DNA of 64,000 nucleotides from Polyangia bacterium (GTDB lineage: Bacteria > Myxococcota_A > Polyangia > Polyangiales > Sandaracinaceae). The stretch is from NCBI GenBank assembly GCA_030426845.1, contig JAUHXR010000003.1, positions 1 through 64,000 on the forward strand, given 5' to 3'. Position 1 is the first letter of the stretch. Each line of letters opens with the position of its first letter. The position numbers and the translations under genes were made by a program. Under the pieces are notes generated by a model. The model saw nothing but the letters and a program-made list of their open reading frames with translations. It did not search any database and had not been told where the DNA came from. Shown here piece by piece: positions 17,910 through 25,803 of this stretch.

Positions 17910-20657
17910 ATGGACAGGGTGGGGACCCCAGTCGAGCGCGCGGCGCTGGTGCTCTGCGGCCTGCTGCTCGGGTGCGCTTTCGTCCAGCAGCCGAGCGTGA
18001 TGGACCCGTCGAACATCGACGACTCCTGGCTCTACGCGCTCACCCACGCCGCTGTCCATGGGCTGCGGTTCGGCGACGACCTCGTCTTCAACTACGGGCC
18101 GCTCGGGTGGCTCCACTATCCCTTCGCGCACCCCGCGCTGCTCGATCGCGAGCTCGCCGCCAGCCTCGCGCTCTCGGCGGTGTTCGTCGCGATCGCGCTC
18201 GGGACCGCGCGCTCGCTGAGGAGCGGCCCGGCCGCCCTCTTCTTCCTCGCGTGGCTCGGGATCAGCGCGTCGTACCTGCGCGGGCTCGCGTTCCACCTCG
18301 CGCCGCTGCTCATGACCGTGCTGGCGCTGCGCCGGCTGCCCAGGGTGAGCGCGTGGCTGCCCGCGGCGGTCGTCTTCTGCGGGCTCGGCTCGCTCGTCAA
18401 GCTCACGGTCGTCGCCTTCGCGATCCCCTGCGTCGTGGCGCTCGCGTGGACGGCGTGGCGGCAGGGGCTCCGGCGCGTCGCGGCCGCGTGCGCGCTCGGC
18501 TATCCGCTCACCTGGGCGCTCGGCTGGCTCGCGCTCGGGCAGAGCCCGGCGGGCTTTGCGCGCTACCACCGCCTCGGGCTCGAGCTGGTGCTCGGGCACG
18601 CGGACGGCATGGCCTACACCGACGGCGCGCCGCCCACCGCCGCGCTCGCGCTGGTCGGCGTCACCCTGGGGCTCGCGGCGCTCGCGGCGCGCGGAGGGAT
18701 CCCCCGGCCCGCGGGGCCGCCGCTCTTTGTCGCCGCGGCGGCGACCGTGTTCCTCGAGTGGAAGCAGGCCTACGTCCGCGCGGACATGCACCGCCTCGAG
18801 CTGTTCGCGCTGCTGCCGCTCCTCGCGGTCGCGCTGCCCGCGCCGCGCGCGGGTGAGTCGGCCGCGCGGTGGGTGCGGGCGCTCCGCGTCGGCGCGGTCG
18901 CGCTCGGCGCATACGGGATGAGCGCGGTGCTGCCGCTGACGGGGACCTGGGATCAGATGGTCGGCGCCTGGCCGCAGCGGGCGCGCTTCGTGACGCACTG
19001 GCTGCTCGAGCCCGAGGTGCTGCGGCGGGAGGTCATCGCGGAGCGTCAGGAGGTCAGCGATCGCGAGGCGCTGCCGCGCGCGCGGGCTCGGGTCGGCCGG
19101 TCGGCGGTCGACCTTGTCCCGAGCGTCCCCGGGATCCTCTTCGCCAACGACCTCACGTGGCACCCGCGCCCCTGCTTCGACGGCCGGCTCGCGTACACGG
19201 CCGCACTCTACGACGCAAACTACGATCATCTGACCTCGCGGCGGGCGCCCCCGTTCCTCCTCGTGCGGAGGTCCACCGACGACGATGGGCTGCTGCCCTC
19301 GTCGATCGGCGCGGCGTCGATCCGAGCAGCCCTCGAACGCTACCGCCCGCTCTTCGAGGAGCGTGACGTGGTCCTCGCGGCCCGCCGGGCGCGGCCCCTC
19401 CAGCTCGGGCTCGCCGGCCCCGGCGACGTGCGCCGGATCGCGTTCGGGGAGGACGTCGCGATCGACGCGGGGCCCGACGACCTCGTGTGGATGACGCTCC
19501 GCATCCGCCGCAGCCCGCTGGGCGCGCTCCGTAGCCTCGCGGTCCGGCCGCGCGAGGTCCACCTCCACGTGGCGGCCGGCGCCGAGACCCGCCGCTACCG
19601 GGTGGCCGTGGGGATGGTCGAGCGCCCGGTCCTGCTCAGCCCGCTCCTCGGCTCGGCGGACAACGTGATGTTCCTGGCCCGCACGGAGCCCGGGCTGCCC
19701 GCGGTCCAGCGGATCCGCGTCGAGACGGACGACCCGATGGACTTCGCGGACGAGGTCGAGCTCACGCTCTTCCGCGTGCCGGGCGGGCGGGCGCGGCTCC
19801 GGGTGGCGTGGGAGGAGGGGGCGCAGGTGGCGGCGCCGGCGCAGCCCGGCGGGCCGGGCCGCTGCGACGGGGACGAGGTGCGCTTCGCGGGCGACGACGC
19901 GATCGACGTGCCGATCGACGGACCCGCGCGGCTCACGCTCTCGTTCGGCATCTGCGGCGAGGAGCACGAGATCGACGGTGAGCCGCTGGCCGAGCTCGAG
20001 GTCGCGCTCGATCGTGGCGGGGAGGAGGTGCCGATCGCGCGCGCCGGGCTCCGGCCGGGGCAGGAGCTGGCGCCGCGCGAGCTGCGGGCGAGCCTCCCCG
20101 GTGAGGGGCCCGCGACCGTGCGCCTCCGCGCCTGGGTCGACCCGCCGCTCCGCGGCCTCGTGTACTGGCGCCCGCCGGCCGTCGAGCCGGGCGAGGCCCA
20201 CGACCCGGCGCGCGGCGCGGCGCCCGACGCGATCGTCTCGCGCTTCGAGCACGGCCCCGTGCGGTGCGGCGACGTCGACGGGGTGTCGCTGCACGCGCCC
20301 GCCGACGCCGTCTTCATGCGCGCGCCCGGCGTCTACCGCGTGCGCGGCCTGGTCGGGGTCTGCCGTGGGAACGCGAGCGGCGGGCTCGGCTTCGCGGTAG
20401 GCGCGCGAGGGGCGGGTGGGCTGCGGGTGGCCTGGGGTCGGGCGTTTCGGCCCGCCGAGGCGCAGGCCGCCCCGCGGATCGCGTTCGACACCACGGTGAC
20501 GCTCGAGGCGGGCGAGGCCCTCGTGGTGCGATCGGACCCCGACGGCTCGCCCAACGGCGACTGGGGGTGGCTCGGCGCGGTCCAGATCGAGCCGGTCCAC
20601 GTCGCGCCGGTCGACATGGCGCCGGTCGACATGGCGCCGGTCGACGCGCCGCGCTGA
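17910..20657 (+). CDS. Large membrane protein with C-terminal beta domains
   Basis: A 915-residue protein. Residues 1-340 contain about nine hydrophobic segments. An acidic loop after the first (SNIDDSWLYAL, then GDDLVFNYGPLG) recalls the catalytic loop of GT-C membrane glycosyltransferases. The remaining ~570 residues are beta-rich extracytoplasmic domains with paired Cys and no clear family. The C-terminus ends in pentapeptide repeats of the PVDMA type encoded by a 15-bp tandem repeat. A polysaccharide-handling role is possible from the acidic loop but not proven. Its start lies 41 bp from the start of the small Cys-rich frame. Confidence 0.6.
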   Translation: MDRVGTPVERAALVLCGLLLGCAFVQQPSVMDPSNIDDSWLYALTHAAVHGLRFGDDLVFNYGPLGWLHYPFAHPALLDRELAASLALSAVFVAIALGTARSLRSGPAALFFLAWLGISASYLRGLAFHLAPLLMTVLALRRLPRVSAWLPAAVVFCGLGSLVKLTVVAFAIPCVVALAWTAWRQGLRRVAAACALGYPLTWALGWLALGQSPAGFARYHRLGLELVLGHADGMAYTDGAPPTAALALVGVTLGLAALAARGGIPRPAGPPLFVAAAATVFLEWKQAYVRADMHRLELFALLPLLAVALPAPRAGESAARWVRALRVGAVALGAYGMSAVLPLTGTWDQMVGAWPQRARFVTHWLLEPEVLRREVIAERQEVSDREALPRARARVGRSAVDLVPSVPGILFANDLTWHPRPCFDGRLAYTAALYDANYDHLTSRRAPPFLLVRRSTDDDGLLPSSIGAASIRAALERYRPLFEERDVVLAARRARPLQLGLAGPGDVRRIAFGEDVAIDAGPDDLVWMTLRIRRSPLGALRSLAVRPREVHLHVAAGAETRRYRVAVGMVERPVLLSPLLGSADNVMFLARTEPGLPAVQRIRVETDDPMDFADEVELTLFRVPGGRARLRVAWEEGAQVAAPAQPGGPGRCDGDEVRFAGDDAIDVPIDGPARLTLSFGICGEEHEIDGEPLAELEVALDRGGEEVPIARAGLRPGQELAPRELRASLPGEGPATVRLRAWVDPPLRGLVYWRPPAVEPGEAHDPARGAAPDAIVSRFEHGPVRCGDVDGVSLHAPADAVFMRAPGVYRVRGLVGVCRGNASGGLGFAVGARGAGGLRVAWGRAFRPAEAQAAPRIAFDTTVTLEAGEALVVRSDPDGSPNGDWGWLGAVQIEPVHVAPVDMAPVDMAPVDAPR
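20594..20650 (+). repeat. 15-bp in-frame tandem repeat
   Basis: Two identical 15-bp units (GGTCGACATGGCGCC) at 20609-20638, with a diverged unit before and a partial unit after. They encode PVHVA-PVDMA-PVDMA-PVDA at the extreme C-terminus of the membrane protein, so changes in copy number would keep the frame. Confidence 0.8.
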
Positions 20658-20731
20658 CCGCGCGATTGGTGTGCCGGCGTTCTGCGCGGTGCACGTCGAG
20701 CGACGGAGCGCGGTCGGCCACCCTGCGTGCC

Positions 20732-20984
20732 ATGACCGAGCCGCGCGCCAAGACCGAGCTGAGCGCCTCCGACCGCACTCGCCTCCGCCGTCACCCCGAG
20801 CGGGCCGCCGCCGACCGCGCCGCGCTCCACGCGCTGCTGGACGAGTGCGCGTTCGTCCACGTCGCGGCGCCCGGGCCGGTGGTCCTCCCGATGCGACGCC
20901 CACGCGATCTACGCCGCGGAGGGCTTCGTCGACGTGCCCGCGGGGGGCTTCATGGTGCGCCTCGGGCCGGTCAGCGCGGGCTGA
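20732..20984 (+). pseudogene. Chimeric gene wreck: flavin-oxidase N-terminus joined to another gene's C-terminus
   Basis: From ATG at 20732 one frame gives about 54 residues (SASDRTRLRRHPERAAADR through DECAFVHVA to VVLPM). This matches the start of pyridoxamine-5'-phosphate-oxidase-like flavin-binding proteins, which are normally ~200 residues. Just after VVLPM (about 20893) sense is lost in that frame. A different frame then reads DAHAIYAAEGFVDVPAGGFMVRLGP to a stop at 20984, which looks like the end of a GNAT acetyltransferase. A deletion joining two genes is the simplest reading; a single frameshift in one gene would not explain the missing ~120 residues. Confidence 0.55.
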
Positions 20985-21050
20985 GCCCACGAGGGGGCGA
21001 CGCAGGGGTGCCCGGGCTCGCTCCGGAGCCGCCCGCCGACGAGCCGCCGC

Positions 21051-23219
21051 TCAGCTCTCGCGCACCCGGCCGAGGAGGAGGCGGGCGAGATGATCGGCTA
21101 CCGGGTCGGGCGCCTCGCGCCCCCGGTTCGCGGCCTCGACGAGCGCCGCGCGCAGCGCCTCGGGCTCGGCGCTCGCCTCGAGCGCGGCCGCCAACCAGCC
21201 GCGCGCGGGGGCGTCGCGCCACCGCGACGGATCGGGCGGGGTCTGGCCGAGCGTCGTCGCCTCGCGGACGGCGCGCGGGTCGATCGGGAGGTGCGCGCGG
21301 ACACGATCGCCGGAGCGGGCCCCGAGCGCGCGCAGGGCGCGGTCCGGGAGGCCGAACGCCGGCGCGTCCCAGATCCGCATGTCGAGCCCGAGGGCCCGCC
21401 ACTCTCCGCTCGCGTCGGACATCACGACGAGTGGGCGCTCGCGCGCGACCGCGTCGAGGGCCGCCTCGGCGACGGGGCGCTGGGTGCTCCAGAGCAGCCG
21501 CGCCCCGCGGATGGTGCGTACGTGGCCATCGCGCTCGAGCGCGCCGAAGACGAACGGCGCGAGCAGCTTCCGGGCGGCCCAGCGCGGGATGGCCAGGCGA
21601 CCGTCCGGCGCCTCGATCGCTACCGCCACCCCGGCGGCGGCGTAGTCCACGCGTCGCGTCAGGATGCCCGTCTGCAGCAGCCCGTGACGCCCTGCGAGCC
21701 CGCGCGCGTCTTCGCTGGAGGCGCCCAGCGCGTCGCCGATGGTGTCGACCTCTCGCTGGACCGCGGCCGCGGCCGCGCATCGTCGCGCCTCGCTCGCCTC
21801 GACGTCGATCGCGCCTCGAAGCTCCTCGACCGCCGCGAAGAGGCGGGGGTAGAGCGAGAGGAGCGCGGTGGTCTGGAGCGGCGGAGGCAGCACGGGGTGC
21901 GCGTCCCACACGAGGTCGGCCGGGGAGGGCGGCTGGTTCATGGTGACGCCGGCGGGCAGGACGTAGCTGCGGGCGAGCGCGGCGCGGGCGTCGGAGCCCC
22001 GCGCGATCGCGCGGACGTCCAGCGACGCGAGCTGCGCCGCGACCGCGCCGGCGCCGCCCGCGTCGAAGCGACCATCCGGGCCGTCGGGGCGGCCGGAGGC
22101 GTCCACGCTCGCCTCGAAGCGCAGCACGGCGACGAGCCGCTCCGGCGCCCAGTCCAGCAGCGCGGCGGCCGTGTCCGCCCGCCACGGGTGGAGCACGGGC
22201 AACGGCAAGTCCACGTGCGCGATCTGCAGGGGCGTCGCGCCGCGGAACGCCCCGGCCGGGTCCGTGGCGTCCACCCGGCCGGCCGATCTCGCGCGTAGGC
22301 CGCTGGATCGGAGCCAGGTCACGAACGGCGTGTCGGCCTCGAGGTCGGTCGACAGGCCGAGGCCTCGGAGCTGCGTCTCGAGCAGAGACAGGCCGACGCC
22401 GCGGGTGGCCGTAGCGGCGGGCGCGCAGCGGACGATCGACTCGTAGAGGCTCACCCGTCCGTCCGCGTCGTCGCACTTCACGGTGGTGAGCTCGTGCGTG
22501 ATCCATCGCGCGTCGCGCGCGAGCAGGGCGCGCGCCGCCTCGAGCTCGACGGGGACGCTGTCCTCCGGCTGCTGGGTGAGCCGGTCGTAGCGCCCGATGC
22601 TGCGCGCGAAGAGAGCCTCGACCGCGTCGGCGCTACGCTCGACCTCCACGGCCCCGCGCGCGTGCCCCGGCCACTCGACGTCGCCGCCGTCGACCGCGTT
22701 CACGATCGCGCCGACGACCGCCGACTCGTCGCCGACTCCCAGCGTGTCGCCGACCTCGAGCGGAGACGTGACCCGCACGGTCACGTTCGCCATCGCGCCG
22801 TCGACCCACCCCCGCACGACCTCGGCCTCGCCCGGGCCGTCCCACGCGGTGACGCGCTCGCGGCGCGGCGCGGGCGCGGGGGCGAAGAGCCCGTCGAGGG
22901 CTGCGCTCAGCGAGGCGTCGAGGGCGTCGCCCGACGGCGCCTCCTCGGGCGCGGGCGCGCTCAGCCCGATCAGCACGTCGCCGGGGCGCACCCGGGCGCC
23001 CACCCTCGCGAGGCCGTCGGGCTCGAGGGCGTGCAGCAGCTCCGCGGGCACCGCGACGAGCTCCGAGGTCAGCTCGTCGTCGGGGCGCATCCACAGATCC
23101 AGCGTCCGCTCGCGCGTCACGCGGAGGCGCTCGGCGGCGTCCCGGCTGACGCGGGCGTCGGCCCCCCCGGAGACCAGGCGAAGCCGGGCCCTCGGCGCGT
23201 CGAAGACGAGGCGGGTCAT
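21051..23219 (-). CDS. Catalytically dead RNA polymerase beta/beta-prime fusion-like protein
   Basis: A 722-residue intact gene that lines up with RNA polymerase. Residues 54-90 (VGARVRPGDVLIG) match the beta flap segment GAEVTGGDILVG. Residues 146-172 (SPLEVGDTLGVG) match KRRIQPGDKMAGRHGNKG with both active-site lysines lost. Residues 204-290 (FARSIGRYDRLTQQP, then LTTVKCDDADGRVSLYESIV, then QLRGLGL) match the beta C-terminal clamp (ARSTGSYSLVTQQP; TVKSDDVNGR; IRSLGI). From residue 330 it continues as beta-prime: AHVDLPLPVLHPW (GHIELASPTAHIW), HPVLPPPLQ (LPVLPPDLR), LTRRVDYAAAGVAV (LGKRVDYSGRSVI), and PRWAARKLLAPFV (PKKMALELFKPF). The metal-binding NADFDGD reads LGARSGD: two of three Asp are gone. 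Zinc-finger Cys are absent. Function unknown; it cannot polymerise RNA. Confidence 0.85.
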   Translation of the reverse strand: MTRLVFDAPRARLRLVSGGADARVSRDAAERLRVTRERTLDLWMRPDDELTSELVAVPAELLHALEPDGLARVGARVRPGDVLIGLSAPAPEEAPSGDALDASLSAALDGLFAPAPAPRRERVTAWDGPGEAEVVRGWVDGAMANVTVRVTSPLEVGDTLGVGDESAVVGAIVNAVDGGDVEWPGHARGAVEVERSADAVEALFARSIGRYDRLTQQPEDSVPVELEAARALLARDARWITHELTTVKCDDADGRVSLYESIVRCAPAATATRGVGLSLLETQLRGLGLSTDLEADTPFVTWLRSSGLRARSAGRVDATDPAGAFRGATPLQIAHVDLPLPVLHPWRADTAAALLDWAPERLVAVLRFEASVDASGRPDGPDGRFDAGGAGAVAAQLASLDVRAIARGSDARAALARSYVLPAGVTMNQPPSPADLVWDAHPVLPPPLQTTALLSLYPRLFAAVEELRGAIDVEASEARRCAAAAAVQREVDTIGDALGASSEDARGLAGRHGLLQTGILTRRVDYAAAGVAVAIEAPDGRLAIPRWAARKLLAPFVFGALERDGHVRTIRGARLLWSTQRPVAEAALDAVARERPLVVMSDASGEWRALGLDMRIWDAPAFGLPDRALRALGARSGDRVRAHLPIDPRAVREATTLGQTPPDPSRWRDAPARGWLAAALEASAEPEALRAALVEAANRGREAPDPVADHLARLLLGRVRES

Positions 23220-23418
23220 CGCTCCGGCCGCCGGAACGGGGCAGCGACGCGCGACGGCTCGCGTCCTTGGAGCGCGTTCGGGCGGATGCTCACGCCGGGG
23301 AGACTACGCCGGAGCGGTCGCCGTCTTCCCGGGTTCTTCGGTGGGCGGCGGCCGTCTTTGGGCGAGGCGGGGCACTTTTTCGTGCGAGGTTCGGACGGGG
23401 TTCCCGCAGGATGACCGG

Positions 23419-24171
23419 ATGCGTTGGTGCATCGGGGGCTGGGTCGCCGTCTGCGCGTGGGTCGCTGGGTGCGCGCCGGCCGACGCCGAGATCGTGGCCC
23501 AGGAGACGCCGGGGCGATCGGTCTGCGTGCCGGACCCGGCGCCCCCCGAGCGGGAGCTCGACCGGGGCACCTTCGACCTCGTGATCGGCGATCGGGACAG
23601 CTACCTGCTGACGCCTCGGGTGGCCAACCGGACCGGCTCGCTGCTCACGATCGAGGCGGCCGACGTCTCCTTCGAGTGGGACCAGGGCAGCGGCCCGGGG
23701 CCGCTGAGCGTCCGCTGCGAGGGCGGCGAGGTGTGCAGCGTGTGGGAGCAGCTCGGGTGCGACGGCGTCGGCTGCCCCGTGGTGCCGGCGCGTGACGAAG
23801 GACGCATCGCGATCCGCGTCATGCCGCGCGTGGTCACCACGTTCCTCCTCCAGCGGTTCGAAGAGGCTGTGATCGAGGGGCGGGCGCCGCCGATCTACGA
23901 CCTGATCGCGACCGTGACCCTGCGCGGCGTGTCCGCGGGCGAGCCGGTCGTCACGCCGCCCTTCGAGTTCCCGATCCAGGTCTGCCTCGGTTGCCTCGTC
24001 GAGTTCCCCGAGGGCACCGACGACCCGGCCATCCCGGGCCCCGACTGCTGCGCCGGCGGCGTCTCGCTCCCGACCTGCCTCGAGGGCCAGGACGCGCCGA
24101 TCGACTGCCGGCGGTGCCGCGGGATCTACCCCGAGCTCTGCAACTTCGGGAGGCCGTCGTGCGGCGGCTGA
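23419..24171 (+). CDS. Cys-rich lipoprotein upstream of a MopE-repeat protein
   Basis: A 250-residue protein from the ATG at 23419, with a hydrophobic start ending at VAGC (Cys18). The centre is beta-rich (Ig-like strands around LLTPRVANRTGSLLTIEAADVSF). The last 60 residues are packed with Cys (CLGCL, CCAGG, CRRCR) and end in a CGG tail. It overlaps the next gene by 13 bp, so the two are co-translated and probably act together on the cell surface. No family recognised. Confidence 0.65.
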   Translation: MRWCIGGWVAVCAWVAGCAPADAEIVAQETPGRSVCVPDPAPPERELDRGTFDLVIGDRDSYLLTPRVANRTGSLLTIEAADVSFEWDQGSGPGPLSVRCEGGEVCSVWEQLGCDGVGCPVVPARDEGRIAIRVMPRVVTTFLLQRFEEAVIEGRAPPIYDLIATVTLRGVSAGEPVVTPPFEFPIQVCLGCLVEFPEGTDDPAIPGPDCCAGGVSLPTCLEGQDAPIDCRRCRGIYPELCNFGRPSCGG

Positions 24172-25517
24172 GCCACGCCGGGCTCGCGCTGACCGCGGCG
24201 CTCCTCGCAGCCTGCGGCGCGCGCACCACCCTGAACGTCGACGGCGAGGGCGGCGTGGGGCGCGGGATGGACGCGGCGGTGGGCGAGGTCGACGGCGGCG
24301 GGGTGTGTCGGCCCACGGGCGCGGAGCGCTGCGCGAACGGGCGGGACGACGACTGCAACGGCCTGACGGACTGCTCCGACCCCGCGTGCGCGGGCCGCCT
24401 CGAGTGCGACTTCGGACGCTGCTCGCTCGAACAGTGCAGCAACGGGATCGACGACGACTGCGACTGCCTCCTCGACTGCGACGACCCCGACTGCGCGGGC
24501 GCGATGTCGTGCCGGGTCACGGCGGAGGTCTGCGGCGACTGCGCGGACAACGACGCCGACGGCCGCTACGACTGCGCCGACGAGGACTGCGCGGATCACC
24601 CGTCCTGCGGTGGCTGCCTCGAGCGCGAGGTCTGCACCGTCGCCAACGACGAGGACTGCGACTGCCTGTTCGACTGCGACGACCCGGACTGCCGCGACGA
24701 GCCGCGCTGCCGCGGCTGCGAGCCCGAGCCCGAGCGCTGCGACAACGGGGTCGACGACGACTGCGACGGGGCGGTCGACTGCGACGACGCCGAGTGCGCG
24801 GACGTGTGCCTCCCCGTCGAGGACTGCGCCAACGGCGAGGACGACGACTTCGACTGCCGCCCTGACTGCGCCGACCCCGACTGCTTCAGCTCGCCGGCCT
24901 GCGATCCGACCGGGAGCGGCCGGCCGCTCGAGACGGAGATCTGCGACGGCCCCGGCGACGAGGATCGGGACGGGCTCACCGACTGCGAGGACCCCGACTG
25001 CAGCTGCCACGTGCTGTGCTGCCCGTCGGGCGGGTCGCTGCGCGAGACGAGCTGCGGCGACGGCCTCGACAACGACTGTGACTGCCGGGTCGACTGCGCG
25101 GACCGCGACTGCCGCGTGTTCCCCGGGTGCGCGCGCGAGGTCTGCGACAACGGCGTCGACGACGACTCGGACGGCGCGATCGACTGCCTCGACATCGACT
25201 GCGCCATGTCCTTCTTGTGCATGATGGGCTTCGAGACCTCGTGCGACAACGGCGTGGACGACGACGGCGACGGCTGGGTGGACTGCACCGATCTCGACTG
25301 CCGCTTCGTCGAGGGCTGCGCGGGCGGCTGCCGCCCCCAGCGCGAGCAATGCGACGACGGCGTCGACAACGACTGCGACGGCGCGATCGACTGCCGCGAC
25401 GGCGACTGCGCGTCCGAGGACGGGTGCGGGCGCTGCTTCCGTGAAGACTGCGACGACGGTGTCGACAACGACTGCGACGGCGACACCGACGCGGCCGACT
25501 CGGACTGCGGCGGCTGA
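24159..25517 (+). CDS. MopE-type Cys/Asp-repeat lipoprotein
   Basis: Read from GTG at 24159: 452 residues with lipobox LAAC (Cys19). The rest is about twelve copies of a 20-residue module of the form CxNGxDDDCDxxxDCxDPDC, spaced by short variable linkers. This is the putative metal-binding motif first noted in MopE of methanotrophs and frequent in myxobacteria. The Asp clusters would bind Ca2+ and the Cys would form disulfides. Likely a rigid surface adhesin or metal-binding stalk (inference). It overlaps the preceding lipoprotein gene. Confidence 0.85.
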   Translation: MRRLSHAGLALTAALLAACGARTTLNVDGEGGVGRGMDAAVGEVDGGGVCRPTGAERCANGRDDDCNGLTDCSDPACAGRLECDFGRCSLEQCSNGIDDDCDCLLDCDDPDCAGAMSCRVTAEVCGDCADNDADGRYDCADEDCADHPSCGGCLEREVCTVANDEDCDCLFDCDDPDCRDEPRCRGCEPEPERCDNGVDDDCDGAVDCDDAECADVCLPVEDCANGEDDDFDCRPDCADPDCFSSPACDPTGSGRPLETEICDGPGDEDRDGLTDCEDPDCSCHVLCCPSGGSLRETSCGDGLDNDCDCRVDCADRDCRVFPGCAREVCDNGVDDDSDGAIDCLDIDCAMSFLCMMGFETSCDNGVDDDGDGWVDCTDLDCRFVEGCAGGCRPQREQCDDGVDNDCDGAIDCRDGDCASEDGCGRCFREDCDDGVDNDCDGDTDAADSDCGG

Positions 25518-25583
25518 TCGGAGCCGCGGCTGATCAGAGCGCGGCGCATGAAATACCGCCCGCCCCGCCGCGTACCGGGGGCC

Positions 25584-25800
25584 ATGAGCCACCTCCTCCT
25601 GCTCGCGCTCGTCGCCCTCCTCGTCCCCATCCCCCTGGGCGCCGCCCCGACGGCGCGCGAGGCCCGCGAGCGGCCGAGTCGGTGTCGCTCGTCGCGAACG
25701 GCGCGGGGGACGTCCACGTCCACGGGTCGCGCGCGCTCCGCCGCTCGGGCGACGCCTGCCGCCGCGAGCCATCCGGCGTCGCACGCGCCGAGCGGGGCTC
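25584..25800 (+). pseudogene. Exported-protein gene remnant with frameshift
   Basis: From ATG at 25584 a good signal peptide is read (MSHLLLLALVALLVPIPLGA). By about 25675 that frame turns into Arg/Ser-rich noise, while the adjacent frame reads SVSLVANGAGDVHVHGS, which looks like genuine protein. The remnant then runs into the 3' end of the convergent FabF gene, with no proper stop before it. This is best explained by a frameshift plus loss of the 3' part. Confidence 0.4.
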
Positions 25801-25803
25801 CTC

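Noticed and set aside
15597-20990. A 1797-residue open frame on the minus strand
   Set aside because: Arg/Pro-rich shadow of the glycosidase-like gene and the membrane protein gene; crosses gene boundaries without sense.
21051-23219. The polymerase-like gene as a working RNA polymerase subunit
   Set aside because: Two of three metal-binding Asp and both beta active-site Lys are missing, along with the bridge helix, trigger loop and first half of beta.
24159-25517. CRISPR-like periodicity in the MopE-repeat gene
   Set aside because: The repetition is at protein level with variable spacing and codons; it codes for CxNGxDDDCD modules.
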